This document shows positions 19,839 to 31,435 of a stretch of DNA of 64,000 bases, piece by piece. The stretch's first letter is position 1, and each line of letters begins with the position of its first letter. This stretch comes from Pyrrhosoma nymphula (lineage: Eukaryota; Arthropoda; Insecta; Odonata; Coenagrionidae), in NCBI GenBank assembly GCA_963573305.1, contig OY754330.1:4154001-4218000 (forward strand), given 5' to 3'. Made by a program: the position numbers and the translations under genes. The notes under the pieces were generated by a model, which saw only the letters and a program-made list of their open reading frames with translations, did not search any database and was not told the DNA's origin.

Positions 19839-22038
19839 TCTTTATCTTTATATATATAAAAGTCAATGTATGTATGTATGTATGTATGTATGTATGTATG
19901 TTCCACATCTCCTCCTAAACAACAGGACCGATTTTGATGAAATTTGGAACACATGTTTGTTACTGGTAGACAACAAACACTGTAGGGTTCAATTAACCGA
20001 AACCCTATTTTTTCCAGGGTTAAGGGTGTGATCCTTACTAATATGTATAAAAATGTAATGGTCTCTGTCTGTCTGTTGCTCCATCACGCAAATACTACTG
20101 GACCGATTGAGCTGAAATTTGGCATGCAGATAGAAAACATATCTGGTTGTAACATATGCTATATCAAAAAGCCCTCAGGGCCCCCAAAAGCCCCCTGAAG
20201 GTCCCCCCTGTTGGTCCATGCTAAGCATTGTGTTCGGTGCAGTGGTTTCATTTTTTGCTTTTTAAAAGTACATTCACTCAAGATATAGTGCTGGAATTTT
20301 TTTTATCGGATGGCTGAATAAATATAATTTCTAATTTTATCTATCGATTTTCTTCTACGCTCCGTATTTGTCTGAAATTAATGTTTTCAGTTGAAAAATC
20401 TCACATTTTTCCCTGAAATCAACAATAACATATTTCCTTGACAACCATATGTTTGATTTTCAAAGGATATACACGCCTCAAGCATTTAAATATCACGCCT
20501 TCCTGCAGGCCCATGATAGTACGTAGAAAAAAAATCCGTATAAGAAGGACCCAGAGTCCCAAGGGCCCCATGATAAATTGCTTCGGGGGGGTACTCGATA
20601 AAGTCAATGAATATTTAACAAGTATACTTTTCAACGTCTATTCTCAAAGTAGCTCTCAAAGGGGCACTGCATGCATATGAGAGAATAATTACCTATTAAA
20701 CTTGACACATAAAGGAATTAATAGAATACACACTTAATTAAATGTGCAAGAATATTTACGTGGAGCGAATATCAATGGTAATTATGCCTCTGTTGCTACA
20801 ACAAACATGGCGTTGTTTATTATCATTTAATACTCAGATGTATTACACGTAGTGAAACCGTCGGCCTCTCATTGCGATTGCGAATTGTTTTTAGACTAAT
20901 TCCCACATCATAAATGTCACGAATTATTTATATGTTTAAAAGTGTTAAAGTGCAGTTAACTTAGGTACATTCACTCAATCATCGAGTTGCCTATTCTAGA
21001 CTCTCACTTGCCGCTGTGTTTCCGTTTCTTGGACTCAAAAATATATCCATCAACATGCCTAATAGGAAAAAGAGTAACCTCTCGAAAAAATCTTCTAAAG
21101 CAAAATGAATGTTTTATTTGCGAGAAAATGAGCCCTTGAAAGAAAAACTACAAAGGTTAGACTTGGATAGTCAAAGACATGCCCACCAGCGATCTCATGA
21201 GATTCTCCTCATGGTGTTTCTCGGGTTACGCTAAGATCCGCACAAATTTCATCCATACCCAACCTACAGACGGGTAACCAACTATAAATCTGGTTCAAAT
21301 ATAGACGCATCTGTTTCGAACATTCAGTCTGCGTTAAGATGGCGGAAATTATAATGACGTCACTACATGCTTCTTACCCGAAAGAAGAACGGAAGTTCTG
21401 CGCAATCAACGACATCCGTGCATGAAAATCGACAAGTGCACTAAGAATCACCATAGATTTTTTTCATTTAGCAACGGAAACCAATGATTCCGAGCTATTC
21501 CGAAGGCGCAGTCCCATTGATGGAGGATTCATAGGTCAAATAAACCTGGCTTCTGCTGCCATTACTCCTCTTGACGTTGTCAACCGCTGGATTGTACCCT
21601 TCTGTCCAATCCTGATTAAGATAATCAACGCACATATCAACGTTGAATAGTGCAACTGAATTAAGTCATGGAATGCAAATATATGTATGTACACAAGGGA
21701 ATCGATAGAGCTGTTAATCACTCAGAAGACAGCTCAAGAGAACCGGAGGGACGAGGTGACCATCTATCAACCTTTGCTATTTAAGTATTAATGAGTCTGC
21801 AAGGCAGATTTTTGAGTTTCCCGTGCATGAAAGTGAACCAATAGTCACTCATCTCTCCGTGCACATGGAAAAATGTCAGTGTGTCTACTACATCGAACAC
21901 AACATACAAGATAGGTTACCACGCCTACTCCTCAAATGACCACGCATACGGTTTTTCTTCGGGCTTTGCGGTTTTATTATAAAAAATAAGTTTAATGTTT
22001 TTCACACCCGTTGAATTTCAACGGGTATCTTCCGCTCG
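19839..22038 (+). mobile_element. Non-autonomous Helitron-like (Helentron/HINE-type) element
   Basis: Comparison with the uninterrupted LINE B sequence gives exact borders. The 2,200-bp insert starts with TC and sits between A and T with no target duplication. Its 3' end carries a 9-bp hairpin (ACCCGTTGA/TCAACGGGT, 22006-22026) 12 bases before the terminus. That layout is characteristic of Helitrons. Two head-like modules, each with a (TGTA/TCTG)n run followed by GGACCGATT and GAAATTTGG, occur at 19839-19950 and 20029-20130. No Rep/helicase gene is present. Rolling-circle Rep/Helicase from another copy would move it. Confidence 0.75.
19866..19901 (+). repeat. (TGTA)n microsatellite
   Basis: About eight tandem ATGT units lie in the first head of the Helitron-like insert. 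Such tetranucleotide runs are common near the starts of related elements. Confidence 0.8.
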
Positions 22039-23801
22039 TAATTAATAAATATAAGTTGTCTAAAGCCGCTACAAAGGAAGCGTTCAGAAATGCATTCACG
22101 AATTTTAAAAGGAAAACACTTGTAGAGCAGTTACGGGATGACCCAAAAGCATTTTGGTCCTATGTTAGGGAAGTTCAAGGTAAATGATCTACCGTTTGTT
22201 CGCTAAGAAACGATAATGGAGATGTGTTAACAAACAGTTCCGATAAAGCCAATTTATTAAATTCCTACTTCAAGAGCGTGTTCACCGAGTCATCTGAGAA
22301 TTCATCCGTGGCGGTTGATAATCACTGCATACGAAAGATGCCTCCCCTTGATATTAGTGCTCACGGAATAGAAATTTTATTGAAATTGCTCAGTCCAAAT
22401 AAGTCACCTGGTCCAGACGAAATCCCTTCTCGCGTGTATAAAGAACTAGCGTCAGAAATTGCTCCCTACTTGCAGCTAATATTCACAAAATCCATAAAGC
22501 AACACGGAGTACCAAATGACTGGAAAATTGCCAATGTAACGCCCATATTCAAAAGTGGAGACAAGGAACAGCCATGTAATTACAGACCGATATCTTTAAC
22601 GTCCATTTCATGCAAAATCCTTGAACACATTGTTGTCAGCTCAGTAATGAAACACCTAGACACGCATAACTTGTTAATTAGAACTCAACACGGATTCAGG
22701 AAAGGTAGATCATGCGAAACTCAGTTAGCGCTGTTTGCCCACGATATTTTAGTCTCCGGAGAGGACAACATTCCAGTGGACGCGATTTTTCTTGATTTCA
22801 AAAAAGCATTTGATAAAGTGCCCCACGATAAGTTATTAGTAAAACTAAAATCATACGGCCTAGACGATGATGTAATTTCCTGGATCAGAGAACTTTTGAG
22901 CGATCGCGTGCAAAGAGTAGTATTAGACGGCGTAGCCTCCAACGAAGTTAGAGTCACATCTGGCGTCCCTCAGGGTAGTGTCATAGGCCAACTCCTCTTC
23001 CTACTCTATATCAACGATATTGGTGACATAATAGACAGTAAACTTCGATTATTTGCAGACGACGCTGTAGTATACAGGGAAATCCGTAGCAGTGAAGATA
23101 AGGATAAACTAACGAACGACATTACTGCAATCCAAGCATGGTGCGATGCGTGGCAGCTAGAGTTAAATTTGAAAAAATGCGTAGTAATGAAATTCTGGGG
23201 GAAAAATAACTCCCCACAACAGAGCTATTTCATTCAGGATACCCAATTAGAGACGGTAGAATCCGTAAAATATCTCGGAGTTAGGCTCAATAATGATCCA
23301 TCGTGGAATAAACATATGCGGGAAATAACAGGTCAAGCTAATCGTAAATTGGGATTTGTTAAAAGAATTCTAGGCAAGTGCGACGACAAAGTGAGAGAAA
23401 TAAGCTACTTCTCCCTCGTTAGACCCCATTTAGAATATGCTTCCAGTGTTTGGGATCCTCATGAAACAGGCTTAAAAACAGAGTTAGAACGTGTACAGAG
23501 AAGAGCAGCCAGGTACGTGAAAAGCCGTTACGATAGTCTTGTTAGTGTTACTGACCTCTTAGAACAACTCGGATGGGAATCACTGTCAGACCGTAGATTG
23601 AAAACAAGACTAAATCTATTATGTAAATTCAAGAGTAGTTTATTTTCCGACGAAGTTGATCATATTTTACGACCGCCAACGTACTATGGTAGATTAGATC
23701 ATAAAAATAAAATAAGAGAGATAGACTGTAGAACAGATAGATTCAAAATGTCGTTTTTTCCGCGAGCGATAAGAGACTATAACGGCTGTGTAAGGACTTA
23801 G
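22039..23801 (+). pseudogene. LINE A ORF2, reverse transcriptase part
   Basis: The frame resumes with NKYKLSKAATKEAF, crosses a TGA at 22185-22187 and then is open from 22188 to 23801. RT motifs are SPNKSPGPDEIP, NWRPISLTS-like NYRPISLTS, QHGFRKGRSC, FLDFKKAFDKVPH, SGVPQGSVIG and the FADD catalytic box (LFADDAVVY). A thumb and C-terminal IREIDCRTDRF block follow. A P-to-Q change after SVIG (PLLF in copy B) may damage the protein. No RNase H is present, as expected for CR1/L2-type LINEs. The protein reverse-transcribes its own RNA at a nicked target. Confidence 0.85.
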
Positions 23802-24167
23802 AAATAGATTAGTTGACTGGTAGTGTAGCTTACTAACTTATGTATTTCTTAAAGCATGTTTGCGGAGTTTTATGGTGATTCTAACAGCATGTTTTGCATG
23901 TTCTAGCTTCATAGGCAGATTGCCCTCTTTAGTAGCATGTAGAATATTATGTGTCATCGTACATGTGTGGCGTGCATGTGGGGATTCTCTTGCATGCTGT
24001 ATGATGGTTTTTAGTTAACGATGGAATTGGTTAGTATCCTTAATATTCATGACCGTGCGGTGTGCATGTGGCGGTCCGCTTGCATGCTGCATTTTGGTGA
24101 CTTTTCACCCCCTGCCAAACACCCTAGAGGTGGCTCGCAGGGTAATATGTAGATAGATGTAGATGTA
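23802..24167 (+). other. LINE A 3' UTR with terminal stem-loop and TAGATG tail
   Basis: This holds 3' UTR sequence shared with copies B and C. Copy A alone has an extra 18 bases near 24018-24036. A stem-loop at about 24108-24142 (CCCTGC/GCAGGG outer, CACC/GGTG inner) precedes the hexanucleotide tail. Such 3' structures are recognised by LINE RTs. Confidence 0.7.
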
Positions 24168-24705
24168 AACTTGCGATTCGTTGATCTCTTGCTCTGCGAT
24201 ATCCTCCAGTCACCTTTTTCAGCCGGATGATCCTCTCCATGATGTTCGAACAGAGTTGTATCTACAACGTGATTTGGAGCATCGGTGGGATGCGATGTTT
24301 GATGCACTAACTCAGGAGTCTTGTTCTCAGAAGGGATTTTGTGTGCCCCCTGAACAGCATCCAAAAGTGAATTACAAGCTCCGATTTGCTGGCGAAGTAC
24401 GTTGAGAAAGGGATTGATTAAGTTTTCTAATTTCACTCAATTCGGCCTGAATGCTTGTAATAGCTTCCGCCATTTTGGTCAGCTGCCGGCTATTACCAAG
24501 GCGACACGAGAAGCACAGCCAAATAAACCCTGAAGACTCCTGTACGGCTATTAAACTTTTTTCAGAAACCATAGAACACTTAAAGTGAAAAATATTTACA
24601 CAAAACGCGCAAGAGATGACGTTTTCTTTTAAATCTAAGCCCTTTTTGCAGGAGCTACAAGCGGTTACTTTACCCTGGTCCGCCATATTGGGATAGCCAA
24701 AGAAA
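24168..24705 (-). pseudogene. PHD LINE 5' end and ORF1 N-terminus
   Basis: The minus ATG at 24686 begins MADQGKVTACSSCKKGL, then C-x2-C-x-N-I-F-H-F-K-C and W-L-C-F-S-C. This is a PHD-like Cys4-His-Cys3 finger over about 60 residues. A helical coiled-coil-like stretch (KMAEAITSIQAELSEIRKL) follows. A frameshift then leads into another polar frame running to LINE A at about 24175. Non-LTR elements with PHD-finger ORF1 are known in arthropods and other animals. The 5' end against BEL pol lies near 24705 (ATATAGGATTTCC), leaving a 5' UTR of only about 20 bases. Confidence 0.7.
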
Positions 24706-25338
24706 AGGAAATCCTATATTGGTTTCCGTATTAACCCCAAGCTCCTTACTGTGCAGTTGCTATCTGAGTGAACATCATATTTAATTTCCCTAAGGAATTC
24801 AGGAATTCTTGATAACAATTCATGATTATTTGTGCACTATTTCTTATGTGAAATCCACCATGTTTAAGCATGCTAATCATTTGCTGATGTATCTCCACTG
24901 CCTCCTTTAAGGTGTCAGCCCCAGTAATTAGATCATCTACGTAGAAGTCCCTTAACGCAATGGCTGATGCTAGTGGGAACTTCCCTTCCTCCTCGTAGGC
25001 TAACTGTTGAAGGCACCTAGTGGGTAAGAATGGTGCAGATGCAGTGCCATATGTTACTGTTCTTAGTCGGTCTGTCAGCAATGGAGAATCTGGATTAGAT
25101 CTTCAAGTAATTCGCTGTAGATTTTTCTCATCATCGTTTATCTTGATTTGGCGATACATTTGCTCTATATCGGCTGTTATTGCGTAACGATGTAATCTAA
25201 ATCTGATTAGAATGGAAAAAATATCTTGGATCAAGGGTCCCACCATGAGGTGGGAACCTTGAGGGTCCCATTCAATGATACACCAGAAGATGATGAACAG
25301 GAAGCATCAAAAACTACACGTAGCTTCGTTGTTGAACT
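24706..25338 (-). pseudogene. BEL pol, part 2: reverse transcriptase
   Basis: The minus frames give STTKLRVVFDAS directly beside LINE B, then a stretch with stops, then an RT core with TYGTASAPF and the catalytic DFYVDDLITG box. A helical KEAVEIHQQ segment and KELGVNTET at the end near 24710 follow. In BEL this last segment leads on to FDPLGLIGP, which is now at 13055. Roughly 30-40 codons are missing at that junction. Several frameshifts make this non-functional. Confidence 0.8.
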
Positions 25339-25686
25339 ACATCTACATCTACATCTACATATCACCCTGCGAGCCACCTCTAGGGTGTTTGGCAGGGGGT
25401 GACAAGTCACCAAAATGCAGCATGCAAGCGGACCGCCACATGCACACCGCACGGTCATGAATATTAAGGATAACTAAAAACCATCATACAGCATGCAAGA
25501 GAATCCCCACATGCACGCCACACATGTACGATGACACATAATATTCTACATGCTACTTAAGAGGGCAATCTGCCTATGAAGCTAGAACATGCAAAACATG
25601 CTGTTAGAATCACCATAAAACTCCGCAAACATGCTTTAAGAAATACATAAGTTAGTAAGCTACACTACCAGTCAACTAATCTATTT

Positions 25687-27298
25687 CTAAGTCCTTACAC
25701 AGCCGTTATAGTCTCTTATCGCTCGCGGAAAAAACGACATTCTGAATCTATCTGTTCTACAGTCTATCTCTCTTATTTTATTTTTATGATCTAATCTACC
25801 ATAGTACGTTGGCGGTCGTAAAATATGATCAACTTCGACGGAAAATAAACTACTCTTGAATTTACATAATAGATTTAGTCTTGTTTTCAATCTACGGTCT
25901 GACAGTGATTCCCATCCGAGTTCTTCTAAGAGGTCAGTAACACTAACAAGACTATCGTAACGGCTTTTCACGTACCTGGCTGCTCTTCTCTGTACACGTT
26001 CTAACTCTGTTTTTAAGCCTGTTTCATGAGGATCCCAAACACTGGAAGCATATTCTAAATGGGGTCTAACGAGGGAGAAGTAGCTTATTTCTCTCACTTT
26101 GTCGTCGCACTTGCCTAGAATTCTTTTAACAAATCCCAATTTACGATTAGCTTGACCTGTTATTTCCCGAATGTTTATTCCACGATAGATCATTATTGAG
26201 CCTAACTCCGAGATATTTTACGGATTCTACCGTCTCTAATTGGGTATCCTGAATGAAATAGCTCTGTTGTGGGGAGTAATTTTTCCCCCAGAATTTCATT
26301 ACTACGCATTTTTTCAAATTTAACTCTAGCTGCCACGCATCGCACCATGCTTGGATTGCAGTAAGGTCGTTCGTTAGTTTATCCTTATCTTCACTGCTAC
26401 GGATTTCCCTGTATACTACAGCGTCGTCTGCAAATAATCGAACTTTACTGTCTATTATGTCACCAATATCGTTGATATAGAGTAGGAAGAGGAGTGGGCC
26501 TATGACACTACCCTGAGGGACGCCAGATGTGACTCTAACTTCGTTGGAGGCTACGCCGTCTAATACTACTCTTTGCACGCGATCGCTCAAAAGTTCTCTG
26601 ATCCAGGAAATTACATCATCGTCTAGGCCGTATGATTTTAGTTTTACTAATAACTTATCGTGGGGCACTTTATCAAATGCTTTTTTGAAATCAAGAAAAA
26701 TCGCGTCCACTGGAATGTTGTCCTCTCCGGAGACTAAAATATCGTGGGCAAACAGCGCTAACTGAGTTTCGCATGATCTACCTTTCCTGAATCCGTGTTG
26801 AGTTCTCATTAACAAGTTATGCGTGTCTAGGTGTTTCATTACTGAGCTGACAACAATGTGTTCAAGGATTTTGCATGAAATGGACGTTAAAGATATCGGT
26901 CTGTAATTACATGGCTGTTCCTTGTCTCCACTTTTGAATATGGGCGTTACATTGGCAATTTTCCAGTCATTTGGTACTCCGTGTTGCTTTATGGATTTTG
27001 TGAATATTAGCTGCAAGTAGGGGGCAATTTCTGACGCTAGTTCTTTATACACGCGAGAAGGGATTTCGTCTGGACCAGGTGACTTATTTGGACTGAGCAA
27101 TTTCAATAAAATTTCTATTCCGTGAGCACTAATATCAAGGGGAGGCATCTTTCGTATGCAGTGATTATCAACCGCCACGGATGAATTCTCAGATGACTCG
27201 GTGAACACGCTCTTGAAGTAGGAATTTAATAAATTGGCTTTATCGGAACTGTTTGTTAACACATCTCCATTATCGTTTCTTAGCGAACAAACGGTAGA
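25687..27298 (-). pseudogene. LINE B ORF2, reverse transcriptase part, frameshifted
   Basis: The RT carries the same motifs as copy A (SPNKSPGPDEIP, FLDFKKAFDKVPH, VPQGSVIGPLLF, LFADDAVVY). A 2-base deletion near 26170, where copy A reads CATATGCGGG and B reads CATTCGGG, shifts the frame. The C-terminal third is therefore on a separate frame (25687-26193). Otherwise the protein differs from copy A at only a few residues. Confidence 0.85.
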
Positions 27299-28750
27299 TC
27301 ATTTACCTTGAACTTCCCTAACATAGGACCAAAATGCTTTTGGGTCATCCCGTAACTGCTCTACAAGTGTTTTCCTTTTAAAATTCGTGAATGCATTTCT
27401 GAACGCTTCCTTTGTAGCGGCTTTAGACAACTTATATTTATTAATTATTAACTCTCGATCACTAGGAGACACATCATGAATGATTTTTTTCATCTTAGCA
27501 TGGCACGCTCTCTGTCGCCTTAATGATTTTCTGACTTCCGCGTCATACCATCTCGGTTCGCTACCTTCTTTTTTTATTTTACTAGGGATATATCTTTTGA
27601 TACCTGAATTTATGAGCGAAAGAAAAACTTTCCAAGTCCCTTCTACATTTAATTCCATTACTGATTTTTGAAACACGGGAAAAGCATTTTTCAGATTACT
27701 CTTGAACCCATCAAAATCAGCCCTTTTAAATATGAAAACTTTTCGTTCTCGTTTAAAACTTTTTGCGATATTTAAAGAAAACTTAGCTGTTACTGCCCTA
27801 TGATCACTGATTCCCTCGACGGTGCTCACATTTATTACCTGATGTGGTATATTTGTCGCTAACAAATCAAGAATATTTTCTCCTCTGTTAGGAGCGGAAG
27901 CTATTTGAAGCAATGCGTTTGATGAAAAAGCGTGCAGTAACGCCTCGCAGATGACTCTATCTCTCCCACCGGGTATGAAGCTATACGTCTTCCAATCTAT
28001 AGAGGGTAAGTTGAAATCTCCGCCTAATATCAGATTTCTATCAGGATATTTGGATACTATGCTGTTTATTTGGGTTTCAAAATCTAAAATTGATGTTATA
28101 TCTGTGTTTGGTGGTCTATAGTACGAGCATACAAATATAGTTTTCGATTTAGGACATTTAATTGAACACCACACAGATTCAACGCTGGTCTCCGGTAAGG
28201 TTTCCGCTTGGCTGACAATTGAATTCTTTACAGCTACAAATACTCCGCCTCCAGCTCGGTTAACTCTATCTTTCCTATAAACGGTGAAAGATTTTGGGAA
28301 GACTTCACTGTCTGAATCATCATCTGTAAGCCAACTTTCTGTTCCTATAATGACGTTACACTTCGTACTATGAATTAAATGGTGGAATTCAGGAATGTTA
28401 TTTCTTAAACTACGGCAATTAATTACTGCCACGACTATTACTTCATCACTAATATTATTGCAATTTGGGAGTATTTTCGATTCGCTCTTTCCGATTAATT
28501 TATTTTTAGGCCCTGTATTCCTACTTCCGGGCACTGCAGAATTTTTTATCTCACTTTTTAAATGACTTGAATCTACTGACCTCTGATTTCCCGTTTTTGT
28601 CTCACCAACTGACCTACTACCTTTCCTTCCATTGACATTATGACGCAGCTGACGTTTCCCATGCTTAAAGGTACTAAATTTTTTATTGGAAATTAGTGAT
28701 GCTGAGCCTGACACGCTGCTTTTCCTTTCTAATAATCTATTCTGATTTCT
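27299..28750 (-). pseudogene. LINE B ORF2, endonuclease part
   Basis: This is the same APE-type endonuclease as in copy A, intact from the truncation to a TGA at 27299-27301. Blocks INCRSLRNNIPEF, GTESWL, LGGDFNLPSIDW and SDHRAV are all present. After the endonuclease it continues uninterrupted through LIINKYKLSKAATKEAF to EVQGK, then TGA. The frame appears to extend upstream to 28903, but those first codons (YRSAYTIFMEDYERQH) are BEL pol, not LINE. Confidence 0.85.
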
Positions 28751-29517
28751 GGGTTTAATGACAGCATGATGCGAATTATAGTATGTATTCCCTCCATTCT
28801 CAGCATGTGATACAACCTCCATAGGATGTTGTCTCTCGTAATCCTCCATGAATATTGTGTATGCAGAACGATAATTTTCATCCTTCTGTAATCTACGCTC
28901 CAATAAAAGAAATCTTCTAATGGCTATGTCTCTGGACTCACCTAACTAGGTAATAGATTCCCTTAAAGGCAATTTCACAATAAATCTGCCTTCTTTATCT
29001 CGTTTAAAATTGTTAACAAAGTGTCTTAGACACTGTAACGGCTCTGTTGATTGAATTTGTTTCACTGTAGAACATTCTTCTAACTGCCAAAATCGTTGTA
29101 ACTGTTCATTTATGGTGATGAATGAACTTGTGTAGCTGTAGGTCTCATTAATTAACTCTTGATCGCCAATTCTTCCTCCTATTATCCAGCCCAATGTCGA
29201 TTTCGGAAGCATTAGTACGGTTAGATGAGCACCAAATCCTCCAGGGTTGAACAAATCCCAGAAGACTTCTGCACCAAGCAATCCGTCCACTCTCTGGGGG
29301 CGGTGAAAATGTGGATCAGCAAGTTGAATGTCTGATGGCAACTGCAACCTTGAGACATCTAATTGAAGACAGGGAATATCTCTTGAAATTTTAGGCAATA
29401 CCAGGAAATCCAAGGAAACCTTGTATTCACCAAATCTGGATTTTATTGTTGTGTTAACCATGTGATGTATGTTTGTCTCAGATCCTGAAATACCACTCAC
29501 TGATGAATTAAGTTTAG
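28751..29517 (-). pseudogene. BEL pol, part 1b: protease end to RT start
   Basis: The minus frame 28946-29500 is the DUF1758-like region after the protease active site. It includes LLGAEVFWDLFNPG, GWIIGGRIG and a charged RFWQLEEC segment, the conserved BEL linker before RT. A frame change then gives ERRLQKDENYRSAYTIFM, YERQHPMEVV and HHAVIKP, the usual start of BEL RT. This runs straight into LINE B at 28750 and resumes on its far side. Confidence 0.8.
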
Positions 29518-29934
29518 TTAAGAAAAAATAAAGTTTGACTGTGAACCTGAGTCAAGTAAAACCCTCATGTGATGTGTTGCACCTTGAGAGGCATAGGCCC
29601 AAACAACAGCAGTAGGCAGAAGTATTGGTTTACACATCCCTCGACGATGAGTTAAGAACGTTGAGGCCGATTCTGCCGGTTCGGATTGAGGAATAGTCAG
29701 TAGTTGGGACTTTGTTACTATTTCTCCTTCTTTAGCATCACTATTCCTTAAAGATGGTCGTTGAGAAATGTGAAGAAGCGTATTGAGTATTTGGTTGCAA
29801 GTTCTACATGAGCTAGAATGGCAATCCTTGACATAATGGCCTGATTTCAAACAATTGATGCATAATTTTAATCGGTTGACATCAGCGAGTCTACCCGGAA
29901 CTGATTTATTCAAAAATGATTTGCACTGATACAA
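29518..29934 (-). pseudogene. BEL zinc knuckles and aspartic protease
   Basis: LCINCLKSGHYVKDC is a CCHC zinc knuckle and SCRTC starts a second one. After a low-complexity linker, HMRVLLDSGSQSNFI carries the D-S-G active site of a retroviral-type aspartic protease. Together these are the Gag nucleocapsid part and the protease of the BEL polyprotein. The frame is closed by a stop at 29518 just after the active site. Confidence 0.8.
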
Positions 29935-30922
29935 CTGGTGAGTCTTGCCGCAAAGGTTGCATTTTAAATTAATTGAAACATGCGCTATATATGAACTCTG
30001 TTTGTTCTTATTAAATGCTGCTGAAGGTGTCTTATTCTTAGTCCCACGATGGACGTCAACCGTTTCTTAAGTTTGGCATCTGCAAGTCTGCAAGAAGTTC
30101 AAGAGTGAATTACCGTCAGGCAACTCATTACCGTGAAGTGTTGCCTCCCACTCCTTAAATGTCACAGCATAGAAACTAAATGCAAAATGATCGCATTACA
30201 ATGGTCTGTTGGCTGACCTAATGCCGTAAGAGCTCTGATATTTTTATTAGTATCGTCAAGCAAATGTCGTAAGGCAAATGATGACTCCCTTTCTACCCTT
30301 GTCACGTCAAAGAGAGCCTTCACATGTCTGCTTATCAAATACCGCTTGTTTTCGTAACATTGTATCAAAAGATCCCAAGCGATTTTGTAGTTCTCAGCTG
30401 ATACGGTTAATAATGCAACACCTGAAGTGCTTCACTGCACAAAGCTGATCGAAGATAATGAAATTTTTGAATACTTGCAACTGCTTCGTTTTCATGTATT
30501 AGACTACGAAATATATCGTGAAAATTCATCCACTCATCATAATTTCCCGAAATGGAAGGTAAATTGATAACTGGCAATTTCACTGGCACTTTATCTTGAT
30601 CAGTTGACCTCTGCGCGGTACCTCTAGTATTCACATCAGGTTGATCATGAAGGAGAATGGATCGTGAGCGAGCAGATAATTCATAGTATGACTCCTCAAA
30701 AAAGTCTCTTTCGCAGGTTTCAGCCGAGATATACTGTTGCAAACTTTCAATTTCCGATTGTACGACTTCAAATGCTTGCCAAATTTTCTCCAATTTTTCG
30801 AAGCGTACTTTAACTTGCATTAAGTCTATATCCTCCGAAAGGATATCTAAGAAATTCTTAAATCTCGTCAGTTTAGCCTTGATTTGACCTTGCTTGCTCG
30901 TTAGTTCCTTCAAATTTTCCAT
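29935..30922 (-). pseudogene. BEL Gag
   Basis: The ATG at 30922 opens a 171-codon frame. It has a helical N-terminus (coiled-coil-like, residues 1-75), then LPVINLPSISGNYDEW and FHDIFRSLIH, then QKFHYLRSAL. These are the signature of the DUF1759 Gag family of BEL/Pao elements. A frameshift near 30407 moves the continuation (ENYKIAWDLLIQCYENKRYL) to other frames through 30162. Gag would form the particle around the RNA. Confidence 0.85.
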
Positions 30923-31412
30923 TTAAACGGCTGTGAAACCAGTTGACAATCACTTGTCTATGCGAGTGAAATGTAACGTCTCAAATCAAGCTCCACATGT
31001 AAATTAGAACGAACACATGCCTTATTGCAACATTGGGAAAGGTTACATCGGAAGGAAGGGCAACAGAGGATATGAATGTATGATAAAATAGGAAGCACTC
31101 ACTGCTTACCGCCTGAAAAAGTCCACTTCGTTGGCACGAACTGCTTTCCGGAACCGTTAATGAGAAGCAAAGTTGTCCTTGACAACGACGACGGCGAAAA
31201 GGCGACGAATTCGCTGCTTGACGCTCGTGGACTGGCTGCACGGTAGCGATAAATTCAGCTGCCAAAATGTAGCCGAGATGCGATGAATTCTGCTACTGAT
31301 GTATGGCCAAAGTGCGATGAATTGTGCTGACGATGTGCAGCTGGATTCTAAGAAATGAAGTTCTGAAATACGGCACTAAACACTTCGAAAGATAAGGATC
31401 GTAAAATTTATC

Positions 31413-31430
31413 ATCCGGCCCGAAGGACCA
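31413..31430 (-). other. Primer binding site, tRNA-Tyr type
   Basis: On the minus strand TGGTCCTTCGGGCCGGAT begins five bases after the LTR end. It is complementary to the 3' end of a tRNA ending CGAAGGACCA, which fits insect tRNA-Tyr with about one mismatch. Confidence 0.7.
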
Positions 31431-31435
31431 AAAAA

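Larger units (their letters stand above)
16086..24167 (+). mobile_element. CR1-like LINE family 1, copy A, near full length
   Basis: This is the longest copy. It has a 5' UTR of about 1.3 kb (to 17426), ORF1 with an SGNH/esterase-like domain, ORF2 with endonuclease and RT, a 3' UTR and a (TAGATG)n tail ending near 24167. It is interrupted only by the Helitron-like insert at 19839-22038. ORF1 with an esterase fold and a microsatellite tail fit the CR1/L2 group. It inserted head-on into the minus-strand PHD LINE. Near identity with copies B and C points to recent family activity. The exact 5' end is uncertain by about 20 bases. Confidence 0.85.
25339..28750 (-). mobile_element. CR1-like LINE family 1, copy B, 5'-truncated
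   Basis: This 3.4-kb copy starts inside ORF2 upstream of the endonuclease and ends in the (TAGATG)n tail. Its junctions are clean. Rejoining BEL codons on each side restores a continuous K-P-S-S-T-T-K reading across the site with only an AG overlap, so there is no target duplication longer than 2 bp. It is near identical to copy A but lacks the Helitron insert and the 18-base 3' UTR insertion. It provides the empty site for both. Confidence 0.9.

Noticed and set aside
28752..28903. N-terminal extension of LINE B ORF2
   Set aside because: The peptide YRSAYTIFMEDYERQH and HHAVIKP is BEL reverse transcriptase; the open frame is an accidental fusion across the insertion junction.
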